A stretch of DNA of 64,000 nt from Prado023 sp963714995 (GTDB lineage: Bacteria > Actinomycetota > Actinomycetes > S36-B12 > CAIYMF01). Positions within the stretch are counted from its first letter, which is position 1, and each line of letters begins with the position of its first letter. Where the stretch lies: positions 62,001 through 126,000 of the forward strand of contig CAVQQP010000007.1 of the NCBI GenBank assembly GCA_963714995.1, given 5' to 3'. Both the position numbers and the translations under genes were made by a program. The notes below the pieces were generated by a model that made no database searches, was not told where the DNA came from, and was given only the letters and a program-made list of their open reading frames with translations. Shown one piece after another: positions 26,185 to 34,873 of the stretch.

Positions 26185-26190
26185 TAGCCT
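26185..26190 (+). promoter_or_regulatory. -10 box of leaderless trkH
   Basis: TAGCCT, six bases before ATG 26197. Confidence 0.55.
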
Positions 26191-26196
26191 CGCAAC

Positions 26197-27819
26197 ATGG
26201 TCCCGCGTCGCGCCCGCAACGAGCCGCGACGTCGGATGTTGCGCGCCCGGCGCCACCACGAGGGGGCCACCTGGAACGCAAACGCGGCCTCGGCCGCCAG
26301 CGCACCTCCGGGCACCTCCGAGGTGGTGGCCCGCTCGCAGGCGCAGCAGGCCCGGATCGTGCGGCGCTCGCCCACACGGAGCATCACGACGTCGTTCGCC
26401 GTGCTGTGCGGCCTGGGGACCCTGCTGCTGATGCTTCCGATCATGCGGACCGGGGAGGGGTCGGCCAGTCTCGGGGTCGCGCTGTTCACCGCCGTGAGCG
26501 CCACGTGCGTGACCGGCCTCGCGGTGGTGGACACGGCCACCTTCTGGAGCCTCCCGGGGCAGGTGGCCATCCTCCTGCTCATCCAGGTCGGCGGCTTCGG
26601 GATCCAGGCGCTGGGCACCCTGTGGATCCTGCTGCTCAACCGCAAGCTCGGGACGGCCTCGCGCCTGGCCGCCCAGGCGGAGACGGGTGCGCTCACGCAG
26701 GGCGACGTCCGCCAGGTCCTCACAGGATTGGCCATCATCACCGTCACCGTCGAGTCGCTCGTCGCCCTGCTCCTCGGGGCGCGGTTCTGGTGGCACTACG
26801 ACATGTCGTGGGCACAGGCAGGGTGGAGGGGCATCTTCCACAGCGTCAGCGCCTTCAACAACGCCGGGTTCGCCCTGGCCTCCGACTCGCTGATGTCCTA
26901 CGGCAAGGACCCGTGGATCCTGGGACCGATCGCGCTGGCAATCGTCATCGGGGGCCTGGGCTTCCTCGTCGTCCTCGAGCTCTTCCGGCGCAGCACCAGC
27001 GCCCGCGGGCTCATCCCCCGCCGCCGGGGGCCCGCGATGACTCCTGACGAGGTGGTCGCCCGCGGCCGCGAGCTGGCCCGGCGCTCGCGTTACCGGATGG
27101 GGGCGTTCCACCCGGAGCGCTTCGGCTTCGCGAACCCGATCCCGCTGTCGCTGCACACCCGCCTGATGCTCATCGGCACGGCGACGATGATCATCGTCGG
27201 GACTCTGGGGTTCGCCCTCTTCGAGTGGGGCAACCCGGACACGCTGGGCCCCATGTCATGGTGGGAGAAGACCCTGCAGTCGGTGTTCTCCGGTGGGGTG
27301 ACCCCCCGAACCGCAGGCTTCAACACCGTGGACTACGCGGCGGTCGTGCCTGAGACCCGGCTGCTCACAGATGCCCTGATGTTCGTCGGAGGGGGCAGCG
27401 GCAGCACCGCGGGCGGCATCAAGGTGACCACCCTGATGATCCTGATCGTGGCCGCCCGGGCCGAGGTCCGCGGTCACCAGGACGTCAATGTCCTCGACCG
27501 CCGGATCCCCAACGCGACCGTGCGGGTCGCCATCTCGGTCGCCATGATCAGCGTCGGGGCCGTGCTCGCCGGAACGATGGCGCTGCTGGCGCTGACCGAC
27601 CTCAGCCAGGACCTGGCGCTGTTCGAGGTCGTCTCGGCGCTTGCCACCGTGGGCCTGTCGGCCAACGTGACCCCCGGCCTTCCCGAGCCCGCCCAGCTGC
27701 TCCTGGTCGCACTGATGTTCCTGGGCCGCGTCGGTCCGATCACGCTCGCCTCGTCACTGACCCTGCGCACCACCCCCCGCGACTACCGGCTGCCCGAGGG
27801 CCGGCCGATGATCGGCTGA
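26197..27819 (+). CDS. trkH: Trk/Ktr potassium uptake protein, TrkH/KtrB subunit
   Basis: A 540-residue membrane K+ translocating subunit. An approximately 60-residue cytosolic, Arg/Ala-rich N-terminus precedes four M1-P-M2 repeats, each with a selectivity-filter segment: SATCVTGLAVVD, SAFNNAGFALASD, TPRTAGFNTVD and SALATVGLSANV. Each filter has its conserved Gly. The regulatory TrkA subunit follows 21 bases after the stop with its own ribosome site, so the pair is an operon. Transport is expected to be Na+- or H+-coupled and gated by nucleotide binding to TrkA. Confidence 0.95.
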   Translation: MVPRRARNEPRRRMLRARRHHEGATWNANAASAASAPPGTSEVVARSQAQQARIVRRSPTRSITTSFAVLCGLGTLLLMLPIMRTGEGSASLGVALFTAVSATCVTGLAVVDTATFWSLPGQVAILLLIQVGGFGIQALGTLWILLLNRKLGTASRLAAQAETGALTQGDVRQVLTGLAIITVTVESLVALLLGARFWWHYDMSWAQAGWRGIFHSVSAFNNAGFALASDSLMSYGKDPWILGPIALAIVIGGLGFLVVLELFRRSTSARGLIPRRRGPAMTPDEVVARGRELARRSRYRMGAFHPERFGFANPIPLSLHTRLMLIGTATMIIVGTLGFALFEWGNPDTLGPMSWWEKTLQSVFSGGVTPRTAGFNTVDYAAVVPETRLLTDALMFVGGGSGSTAGGIKVTTLMILIVAARAEVRGHQDVNVLDRRIPNATVRVAISVAMISVGAVLAGTMALLALTDLSQDLALFEVVSALATVGLSANVTPGLPEPAQLLLVALMFLGRVGPITLASSLTLRTTPRDYRLPEGRPMIG

Positions 27820-27840
27820 TCGCCATGAGAGGAGTGACCG

Positions 27841-28503
27841 ATGTCTGCTCGCCAGGTTGAGCCGGTCGTCGTGCTGGGGTTGGGCCGATTCGGCCAGTCG
27901 GTGTCGCTGGCGCTGGCCCGGGAGGGCTGCGAGGTGCTGGCCATCGACCGCGACCCCGACCTGGTCCGCGAGGTCAGCAAGCGGGTCACGATGGCGGTGG
28001 AGGCCGACGTGACCAGCAAGGAGGCCCTCGAGCAGCTCGGCGTCGCGGAGTACACCCGCGCCGTGGTGGCGATCGGTGACGCCGTCGAGTCGTCCCTGGT
28101 GTGCGCCCTGGTGCTCAAGGAGAACTTCAAGATCCCCGAGATCTGGGCCAAGGCGATCAACGCCCAGCAGGCGAAGATCCTGCGCAAGATCGGCGTCACG
28201 GAGGTCGTGTACCCCGAGCTCGAGGTCGGTCGCCGGGTGGCGCACGCCCTGCTCGGCCACCGCACCGAGTACATCCCGACCGTCGACGGCCTGGCCTACG
28301 CGGCGTTGCCCGTGAGCCGCCAGCTGACGGGCCGGAGCCTGGCTGACGCCCGCGAGCTGGCGGAGAAGGGGATCCTGGTGCTGGCGGTCAGCCGCAAGGG
28401 CCGCGGGATGCCCGAGCTGGCCCACCCGGACCTGGTCCTCGGCGCCGACGACGTGCTGGTGGTGTGCGGACCGGAGGACGAGGTGTCGCCGCTGCTGCTC
28501 TGA
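27841..28503 (+). CDS. trkA: TrkA/KtrA potassium channel regulatory subunit
   Basis: A 220-residue cytosolic RCK protein. VVVLGLGRFGQSVSLALAREG is the RCK_N Rossmann nucleotide loop (GxGxxG), LAIDRDPDLV the acidic ribose-binding strand end, and the C-terminal part from about residue 135 (PTVDGLAYAALPVSRQLTGRSL) an RCK_C domain. It forms an octameric ring on TrkH and gates K+ uptake by ATP/ADP or NAD(H); c-di-AMP binding to RCK_C domains is known in related proteins, and disA is present in this window. GAGAGGAGTG precedes the start. Confidence 0.94.
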   Translation: MSARQVEPVVVLGLGRFGQSVSLALAREGCEVLAIDRDPDLVREVSKRVTMAVEADVTSKEALEQLGVAEYTRAVVAIGDAVESSLVCALVLKENFKIPEIWAKAINAQQAKILRKIGVTEVVYPELEVGRRVAHALLGHRTEYIPTVDGLAYAALPVSRQLTGRSLADARELAEKGILVLAVSRKGRGMPELAHPDLVLGADDVLVVCGPEDEVSPLLL

Positions 28504-28510
28504 GGCCGTG

Positions 28511-28524
28511 CGCGGGCCCCCGCG
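28511..28524. terminator. Bidirectional hairpin between trkA and proC
   Basis: CGCGGG-cc-CCCGCG forms a 6-bp GC stem in the 23-bp gap between convergent trkA and proC. Confidence 0.45.
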
Positions 28525-28526
28525 GG

Positions 28527-29345
28527 TCAGGACCTGCCCAGCTCCGCGGAGCGGTCCCGGCACGCCCGCATGGCGTTGGCGAAGGCCGCCTTGACCGCGG
28601 CGTCGTCGAGCACGTGCAGGGCGGCGGCAGTCGTCCCACCGGGCGAGGTCACGTTCTCGCGCAGCACCGTGGGGTGCTCGTCGGTGTCGCGGATCATGGT
28701 GGCCGCGCCCAGCAGCGTCTGCACCGTCAGGTCACGGGCCAGCGGCCGCGGCAGCCCCAGCATCACCCCGGCGTCGATCATGGCCTCGGCCACGTAGAAC
28801 ACGTAGGCGGGACCCGACCCGCTGACCGCGGTGACGGCGTCCTGCTGGGACTCCGGTGCGGTGCGCACCTCGCCGACAGCACCGAGGACCCGCTCGGCCA
28901 GCGCCAGCGACTCCGGCGGGCAGCCCGGCGCCGGGGACATCACCGACATGCCCATGCCGACGAGGGCCGGGGTGTTGGGCATGACCCGGACCAGCGCCAT
29001 CCCCTCGGGCAGGTGCGCGGCAAGCGCCGCGGTGGACAGGCCCGCCGCCAGCGAGACCACGGTGGCCCCCGGCTGCAGGTTCCCCGCCACCTCGTCGAGG
29101 AGCGCGCCCACGTCGTGGGGCTTGACCGCCACGACCACGACATCCGCCCCGACGACTGCCTGGGCCGACGGCCGGAACTCGATCCCGTGGCGCTCGTGCA
29201 CCGCGCGGGCGGTCGGCTCGTGGGCCTCGGCGGCGACGAGCCGGGACGGATCCCACCCAGCGTCCAGCATGCCGATGAGCACAGCCTGACCCATCCGGCC
29301 GACCCCGAGCATCGCGACCCGGGGGTACTCGGTCACGGCGCTCAC
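28527..29345 (-). CDS. proC: Pyrroline-5-carboxylate reductase
   Basis: 272 residues; the final step of proline synthesis, NAD(P)H-dependent reduction of P5C. RVAMLGVGRMGQAVLIGMLDAG is the dinucleotide loop, VVVVAVKPHDVGALLDEV the second strand motif, and ALVRVMPNTPALVGMGMSV and VTAVSGSGPAYVFYVAEAMIDAGV the conserved substrate region. GTG 29345 overlaps the TGA of the proline dehydrogenase gene (GTGA), so biosynthetic and catabolic proline enzymes are co-transcribed here, which is uncommon and could create a P5C/proline cycle. Confidence 0.95.
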   Translation of the reverse strand: MSAVTEYPRVAMLGVGRMGQAVLIGMLDAGWDPSRLVAAEAHEPTARAVHERHGIEFRPSAQAVVGADVVVVAVKPHDVGALLDEVAGNLQPGATVVSLAAGLSTAALAAHLPEGMALVRVMPNTPALVGMGMSVMSPAPGCPPESLALAERVLGAVGEVRTAPESQQDAVTAVSGSGPAYVFYVAEAMIDAGVMLGLPRPLARDLTVQTLLGAATMIRDTDEHPTVLRENVTSPGGTTAAALHVLDDAAVKAAFANAMRACRDRSAELGRS

Positions 29346-30254
29346 CGGCCCAGCGCGGCGCGGGCCGCCTGGCCGACCGAGTTGGGCTTCAGCGCGATCC
29401 GCCTCGAGATGTAGTGGGCCCAGTCCGGCCCGAACGGCACCAGGATGCTCACCTGGGCCCCCGTCGCGACGAGCTCGGCGGCCGCATCGGGACGCACCCC
29501 GAGGCGGAACTGGAACGAGTGGTGAGCGGCGTCGGAACGCACGGCCAGGGCCGTGGCGATCTCGATCAGGCGCGCGTCATGGGTGGCGATGATCGTCCGG
29601 GCTCCGAGGGCCATCAGGAGCCTGGCGCAGCGGACGTAGGCCTTGTCCACCTCGTGGCCCGGCGGTGAACGACAGCCCCTGGGCCTCCACCGACTCCGTG
29701 CGCACCAGCCGGACCCGCGCACCTGCCCGGGCCAGGTCGCCGCAGTCGGCCTCGGAGCGGAGCAGGTTGGCCGCAATCGTCACCCCGAGGTCCGGGTGGT
29801 CCCCGGCGAGGGCGGCGTGAATCGTCAGGACATCGTCGAGGTGCGCCAGGGACACGGCGTCGAGCATCACGGTCATGCCGACCTCCTCCGCCGCGGAGCA
29901 CAGGATCGCCAGGTCAGCGGTGACCGATCCCGGGTCCACGCCACGGGCCAGGCCCAGCGCGGCGAGGTCGACCATCAGGTCGGCTCCCTGCGCCAGGTTC
30001 GCGGAGTCCAGCGCCTCGATCGTCTGCATGTGCACCAGCAGGCACGAGGCCAGCGCCTGGGGATCGGGCAGGTAGGCGACGGCGGCCGACATCCCGGCGG
30101 CCTCGACCTCCCCGACCGCTGCCACGGCAGCGGCCACCGTCTCGCCCGGGACGAAGGGGCTGATCGCCCCGCGCGCTGCCGGGATCTGGTCGAGCGCCGA
30201 GACGATCGATTCCCGGTTGGGCATCCTGCTGAGCAGCCCGCTGAAGTCCACCAT
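29342..30254 (-). CDS. Proline dehydrogenase, one frameshift
   Basis: A monofunctional FAD proline dehydrogenase. The N-terminal frame from ATG 30254 runs through MLDAVSLAHLDDVLTIHAAL and GVTIAANLLRSEADCGDLARAG. After SFTAG the frame must advance by one base in the CCGGGCC run at about 29660-29667, then HEVDKAYVRCARLLMALGA and ATHDARLIEIATALA continue, ending in DWAHYISRRIALKPNS, the FAD/substrate Arg pair of the C-terminal helix. The corrected length is 303 residues, normal for the family. All motifs are intact, so the break is probably a consensus error. Overlaps proC. Confidence 0.88.
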
Positions 30255-30418
30255 GGGTCCACACCTCCGCGCCGAAGGCTACGCGGGCTCGCGCCGCCCC
30301 GTCGCCCCGGCGGTCCCCGCGGTCCTGCCGCCCCGGGGGCCAGGGGTGATGGCCGTCCGCTCGCGGCCGGACACCTGGGGCCGATAGCCTTGCCGGCACC
30401 ATCGGAAAGGCGGGCCAC

Positions 30419-31600
30419 GTGAGGCTACCCAGTCTGTCCGGGATGCCGGGCGCGTCCACGGTGTCCGGAGTGATCCAGGGCCTCGAGTCCCGCGTCGTCG
30501 GCGCGCTCGAGGATGTCGACTGGGTCAACGTGGCCCAGACGGTGGACAAGTCCGTCAACGCCGGGCGGATCCAGTTCAAGACCCGGCGGCAGGCCCTCCG
30601 CCCCACGGTGGTCGTGACCTATCGGGGCTGGTATGCCGAGGGGGTCGCGCACCTCACCGCGCGCACCATCGAGAAGCCCCTGTTCACCGCCGGCGAGATG
30701 TCCATGGGCCTCGGGTCCACGATGCGGGCCAACCTGCGCCGGTTCACCGTGCTGACGATGGCCGGGGTGACGGTGCGCGCATCGATGGGCTCAGCGTCCA
30801 GTGAGTTCACCAGCGATGCCGACGGCTACCTGCACATCGAGCTTCCCGTGGGCCCGTTGTCGCCGGGATGGCACGTGGTGGACATCGATCCCGTCGACGG
30901 CTCCGTGGCCCACACGACCGGTCGCGTGCTGGTCGCGGACCCCCGGGGTGGGGTGGCCGTCATCTCCGACATCGATGACACCATCATGAAGACCGGACTC
31001 ACCCAGGGGTGGACAGCCGCCGGGCGCACGCTGTTCCGCGATGTCGCCGACCGCAAGCCGGTCCTGGGGATGTCCACGTTCTACGCCGGCCTGGCCCGGG
31101 GGGACGGAACGCAGAGCACGGTCCCGTTCTTCTACGTCTCGACCGGATCGTGGAACCTCTACGACTACCTGGTCGCGTTCACGAACCTGCACCGCTTCCC
31201 GCGCGGTCCGCTGTTCCTGACCGACTGGGGCCCCACCTCCGATCGGCTCATGCGTGACGGCCGGGAGCACAAGCGCGCCACCATCCGCGCCCTCCTCGAG
31301 GGCAATCCGACGTACACGTTCGTGCTCATCGGCGATGTCGGCCAGGGCGACCCGGAGACCTACGAGGTGATGGCCCGGGAGTACCCCGGGCGGATCAAGG
31401 CCATCTTCCTCGTCTACGTCGGGTCGCACATGGCCGAGCGCAGCGAGCAGGTGGCTGCCCGTGCCGCGACCCTGCGCGAGGAGGGGATCGGCATGTACTA
31501 CGTGGAGAACGCGGTCGAGGCCGTCACCGTGGCCTGGCAGCTGGGCCTGGTGGACCAGGCCACGACGATCGCCGTCGCCCGGGAGTTCGACAGCCGCTGA
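30419..31600 (+). CDS. App1-like phosphatase (DUF2183)
   Basis: 393 residues. The N-terminal half (about 1-180) is a beta-rich domain with FKTRRQALRPTVVVTYRGWYAEG. The second half is HAD-like: VAVISDIDDTIMKTG holds the catalytic DxDxT, TFYAGLARGDGTQSTVPFFYVSTGSWNLYDYLVAF motif II, HKRATIRALLEGNP the Lys motif, and FVLIGDVGQGDPETY motif IV. This is the App1 phosphatidate-phosphatase catalytic domain (DUF2183). The bacterial members are poorly studied, and lipid phosphatase activity is inferred. GTG 30419 follows GGAAAGGCGGG; a TAGCCT box at 30386 could be the -10. Confidence 0.88.
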   Translation: MRLPSLSGMPGASTVSGVIQGLESRVVGALEDVDWVNVAQTVDKSVNAGRIQFKTRRQALRPTVVVTYRGWYAEGVAHLTARTIEKPLFTAGEMSMGLGSTMRANLRRFTVLTMAGVTVRASMGSASSEFTSDADGYLHIELPVGPLSPGWHVVDIDPVDGSVAHTTGRVLVADPRGGVAVISDIDDTIMKTGLTQGWTAAGRTLFRDVADRKPVLGMSTFYAGLARGDGTQSTVPFFYVSTGSWNLYDYLVAFTNLHRFPRGPLFLTDWGPTSDRLMRDGREHKRATIRALLEGNPTYTFVLIGDVGQGDPETYEVMAREYPGRIKAIFLVYVGSHMAERSEQVAARAATLREEGIGMYYVENAVEAVTVAWQLGLVDQATTIAVAREFDSR

Positions 31601-31619
31601 GGACTCTCAGGGCGTCGGG

Positions 31620-32744
31620 TCAGGCCTCGGTGCTCTCGACCCCGTTGGGCGATGGAGCGGGGGGCGCCGGATCGGGGGCTGGCTGTGCGTGCTTGGGGCC
31701 TGTCGGAGCAGCGGCACCAGGTGCCGGGGCCGTCGCGGGTGTCCTCGTGGCGGGGGCCTTGCGGGCGGGGGCACGCTTCGACGCCGCCTTCTTCGCCGGG
31801 GCAGCCTTCGTGGCCGCCTTCTTCGGCTTTGCCGCCTCCGTGGCCGGTGCCGTCGTCGCCGCGACCCGCTTCGCCGGAGCGCTCGTTGCCGGAGCCTTCC
31901 GCGCGGAGGCCTTCGTCACAGCCTCCTGCCTGACGGGCGCGGTGGGTTCTGCGGCAGCGGGTCGGGCCGGCGCGGGTCGGGCCGGCGCCGGTGGCGCAGC
32001 CGCGCGGGCCGGCTTCGGGGACGGGGTCCGAGCCGCCAGCGCCGCCAGGCGCGCTGCCTCTGCGGCCCGCGTCGCTGCGGGATCCGGGTCGAACGTCCGC
32101 GCACGGGGGGCCGTGGGAGCCGTCTGGGCAGAGCCTGCCGCCGAGCTTCCCGACCGGGCCCGGGCACGGGCCGAGCCCGGGATCGGACGGCGGGGATCGA
32201 GCAGGTCCTGGATGACCGGGGCCACCATCCTGATGACCTCCTCGTCACTGGCTGAGGCCAACGGCTCGAGGCGCACGCCGTAGCGCATGGTCGCCACCCC
32301 CAGCAGGTAGCTGGTGATCAGGGCCGAGCGCATGCGGGCATCCGGGACGCCGATCATGCCGGCCACCCGATCCACGACACCGATCTCGATGAACTCCTGG
32401 AGCCCGGTGACGGCATGGCCCGCCGAGACCCCCGTGCGCGCCAACGACATCAGGTCCTCACGCGCCTCCGGGTCGCGCAGGGTGTCGAGGGTGAACCGGA
32501 CCAGGCGCTCACCCATGCCCTCGATCCCGGGGGCCATCAGCGCGGGGATCGCCGAGACCGGGTCGACCGGCAGGCGCATGGCAGCGGCGAACAACGAGTC
32601 CCGGTTGCGGTAGTAGCGCCGGGCGACATCCTCCGTGACTCCCGCGGCCGCGGAGGCGGTGCGCATGCTGAGTCCCACATACCCGCGCTTGGCGATGATC
32701 TCGCGCGCCACGGCGAGGAGGGCCTCCCTCGGGTCATCGCTCAC
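31620..32744 (-). CDS. TetR-family regulator with long histone-H1-like C-terminal tail
   Basis: 374 residues. Residues 1-60 are a TetR DNA-binding domain (AREIIAKRGYVGLSMRTASAAAGVTEDVARRYYRNRDSLFAAAM), and residues 60-185 the helical ligand/dimer domain. From about residue 190 the protein becomes a 185-residue Ala/Pro/Lys/Arg tail with PAKKA-type units (KPKKAATKAAPAKKAASK, RAPARKAPATRTPATA) resembling histone H1 and the C-terminus of mycobacterial HupB. Normal TetR proteins are about 200 residues. The tail probably adds non-specific DNA binding. It starts at GTG 32744, ten bases after the stop of the isomerase gene, whose product has a matching basic tail at the opposite end. Confidence 0.88.
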   Translation of the reverse strand: MSDDPREALLAVAREIIAKRGYVGLSMRTASAAAGVTEDVARRYYRNRDSLFAAAMRLPVDPVSAIPALMAPGIEGMGERLVRFTLDTLRDPEAREDLMSLARTGVSAGHAVTGLQEFIEIGVVDRVAGMIGVPDARMRSALITSYLLGVATMRYGVRLEPLASASDEEVIRMVAPVIQDLLDPRRPIPGSARARARSGSSAAGSAQTAPTAPRARTFDPDPAATRAAEAARLAALAARTPSPKPARAAAPPAPARPAPARPAAAEPTAPVRQEAVTKASARKAPATSAPAKRVAATTAPATEAAKPKKAATKAAPAKKAASKRAPARKAPATRTPATAPAPGAAAPTGPKHAQPAPDPAPPAPSPNGVESTEA

Positions 32745-32753
32745 GGCGCCAGA

Positions 32754-33992
32754 CTAGGGCCGCGGGCTGTCCACCGGCACGACAAGTGGGGCAGCGAGGT
32801 TGAGCCGGGCGAAGGCCAGCGCCTCAGCAAGGTCCGCCTCCCGCTCCGCCCGATTGGCGGCCCGTCGGGTGCTGACCTCGAGGACCACGGTGCCTGTGAA
32901 GCCCTGAAGGGCCAGGCCCTCGAGGATCTCGGCGCACTGCTGGTTGCCGCGCCCCGGAACGAGGTGCTCATCGCGGGCGAGGCCGGTGCCGTCAGCGAGG
33001 TGGATGTGCGCGAGCCGGTCGCCGAGGTCGGCGGCCATCGCCACCGCGGACGTCCCGGAGACCGCCGTGTGTGACAGGTCGAGGGTCACGTGCGGGTAGT
33101 CCTGGTTCCGCGGATCCCAGTCGGGTTGGTAGGCGGCCCACTCCCGGTTCCGGGCGCGCCACGGATACATGTTCTCCACGGCGAAGAGGATGTCGGTCTC
33201 ATCGCGCATCCTGGCCAGGCCGACCTCGAAGTCACGGGCGTAGTCGCGCTGCCACCGGAACGGCGGATGCACGACCACCGTCGAGGCTCCCAGCCGCTCG
33301 GCGGCAGCCTGGGAGCGTTGGAGCTTCTCCCAGGGGTCAGTGCTCCACACCCGCTGGGTCACGAGCAGGCACGGCGAATGCACCGCAAGCACGGGCACGC
33401 CGTAGTAGTCCGACAGGGCGCGCACCGCCTCCGGGTCCTGGCTGACGGCGTCGGTGAAGACCATCAGCTCGATGCCGTCGTAGCCGAGGCGACGGGCGAT
33501 CTCGAAGGCGGCAGCCGTGGACTCGGGGTAGACCGACGCGGTCGACAGCGCCACCTTGGCCGCCGGGACCCGGACGGCCGGAACCGCGACCTCGGAGAGC
33601 AGGAGGGACCCCGAGGCGGCCTGCTTGGTGGGCGTGCGCCTGGGTTGCTTCGTACCCTCAGCGGTGACGGCACCGACGGCGCCCGGGTGTGCGGTGGCGC
33701 GTCGCCGCGCACGGGGTTTCGGAGCAGGTGGGGCGACGGTCAGGTTCGGATCGGTGGTGACCTGCTGGGCATCGCCCGTCGCCGCCGGCCTCTTCCTGGG
33801 CGTCCGGGTTGCGCGCTTGGTGCGAGGTGCGGCAGCCGCCGGGGGCGCCTCGGGTGCCGGGGGCGCTTCGGGCGCGGGGGGTGCGGGGTTCGCGTCGGCC
33901 GTGGTGGGCGCCTCGGGTTCGGTCGCATCACGGGGTGGCGCGGGTGACTCCGGGACCGTCCCCTGAGGGTCCTCTCCCCGACGCGGTGGCAC
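32754..33992 (-). CDS. Sugar phosphate isomerase/epimerase (TIM barrel) with basic N-terminal tail
   Basis: 412 residues. The first 135 are a disordered Pro/Ala/Glu stretch that turns basic, with AT-hook-like clusters (PRTKRATRTPRKRPAATG, KPRARRRATAHPG, KQPRRTPTKQAA). Then follows an AP-endonuclease-2/xylose-isomerase-like barrel: YPESTAAAFEIARRLGYDGIE, VLAVHSPCLLVTQ, STVVVHPPFRWQRDYARDF, FAVENMYPWRARNRE, HVTLDLSHTAVSGT and HIHLADGTGLARDEHLVPGRG. The His, Glu and Asp metal ligands are present. Mycobacterial Rv0498-type homologues share the barrel. GTG 33992 is preferred because a TACCCT box lies exactly six bases upstream; GTG 33998 is possible. Substrate unknown; the barrel could equally act on DNA abasic sites. 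Confidence 0.82.
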   Translation of the reverse strand: MPPRRGEDPQGTVPESPAPPRDATEPEAPTTADANPAPPAPEAPPAPEAPPAAAAPRTKRATRTPRKRPAATGDAQQVTTDPNLTVAPPAPKPRARRRATAHPGAVGAVTAEGTKQPRRTPTKQAASGSLLLSEVAVPAVRVPAAKVALSTASVYPESTAAAFEIARRLGYDGIELMVFTDAVSQDPEAVRALSDYYGVPVLAVHSPCLLVTQRVWSTDPWEKLQRSQAAAERLGASTVVVHPPFRWQRDYARDFEVGLARMRDETDILFAVENMYPWRARNREWAAYQPDWDPRNQDYPHVTLDLSHTAVSGTSAVAMAADLGDRLAHIHLADGTGLARDEHLVPGRGNQQCAEILEGLALQGFTGTVVLEVSTRRAANRAEREADLAEALAFARLNLAAPLVVPVDSPRP

Positions 33993-33998
33993 ATGCAC

Positions 33999-34004
33999 AG
34001 GGTA
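33999..34004 (-). promoter_or_regulatory. -10 box of leaderless isomerase gene
   Basis: TACCCT on the minus strand, six bases before GTG 33992. Confidence 0.5.
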
Positions 34005-34051
34005 AGCCCTGACCGGATGCGCGGGATCGCACCCCACGGGCTGGGACCCCC

Positions 34052-34057
34052 TACGCT
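34052..34057 (+). promoter_or_regulatory. -10 box of leaderless cysteine-cluster gene
   Basis: TACGCT, seven bases before ATG 34065. It lies 48 bp from the divergent isomerase -10 box. Confidence 0.5.
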
Positions 34058-34064
34058 TGCCGCC

Positions 34065-34850
34065 ATGGTGGAAGTTCCCCTCGGTGGCGCCCGGCACTGG
34101 GTGGAGTTCCCCGATCCGGGAGAGTCGGGCCAGGACGCGCGGGTGCACTACCGCGCCGACCTCACGTGGCTGACGTCGAACTGGACCTGCATCTTCGGCA
34201 ACGGCTGTCAGGGCATCTACGCCGACCGCCCCGACGACGGCTGCTGCACCCTGGGGGCGCACTTCTCCGACGACGAGGACCGGGATCGCACCGAGCGTCT
34301 GGCGCGCCGGCTGACCGCGACGCAGTGGCAGCTGCGCAGCACGGGCCGCGCCGAGGGCGTGATCGAGATCGACGCCGAGGGTGAGCCGAAGACCCGAGTG
34401 GTCGACGGGGCGTGCATCTTCCTCAACCGTCCGGGCTTCGCCGGTGGCGCCGGGTGCGCCCTGCACACGCTGGCTCTGGACTCCGGGGTGCCCATCACGA
34501 GGACCAAGCCCGACGTGTGCTGGCAGCTGCCGATCCGACGGACCTACGAGGACGTGGAGCGCCCCGACGGCACCTCGGTGCAGGTGATCGTGATCGCCGA
34601 GTACGACCGTCGCGGGTGGGGCGAGGGCGGGCACGACCTCGACTGGTACTGCACGACCGCGCCGGCCGCACACGTCGGGGCGCAGCCGGTGTACCTCTCT
34701 GCGCGCGACGAGCTCGTCGAGCTGATGGGTCAGGCGGCCTACGACGTCCTGACCGAGCACTGCCGCGCCCGGGAGCTGGCGCTGAGCGTGCTGGCGGACC
34801 GCAGCCTCCCGCTCGTCGGCCTGGCGCCGCACCCTGCGGGCGGCCAGTAG
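34065..34850 (+). CDS. YkgJ/DUF3109-like cysteine cluster protein
   Basis: A 261-residue cytosolic protein with a conserved set of Cys: WTCIFGNGCQGI, DDGCCTLGAHF, DGACIFLN, GCALHTLALDSGVP and KPDVCWQLPIRR. The C-x-LH-x2-AL ... KP-x2-C-x-LP(I) segment is the signature of the DUF3109/YkgJ type zinc- or iron-binding family. The number and spacing (at least seven Cys) suggest a metal or Fe-S site. No enzymatic role is established. It is divergent from the isomerase gene, an arrangement that I recall from the mycobacterial Rv0495c region. Confidence 0.75.
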   Translation: MVEVPLGGARHWVEFPDPGESGQDARVHYRADLTWLTSNWTCIFGNGCQGIYADRPDDGCCTLGAHFSDDEDRDRTERLARRLTATQWQLRSTGRAEGVIEIDAEGEPKTRVVDGACIFLNRPGFAGGAGCALHTLALDSGVPITRTKPDVCWQLPIRRTYEDVERPDGTSVQVIVIAEYDRRGWGEGGHDLDWYCTTAPAAHVGAQPVYLSARDELVELMGQAAYDVLTEHCRARELALSVLADRSLPLVGLAPHPAGGQ

Positions 34851-34873
34851 CCGCTCGCGGGGTGCGCCGACCC

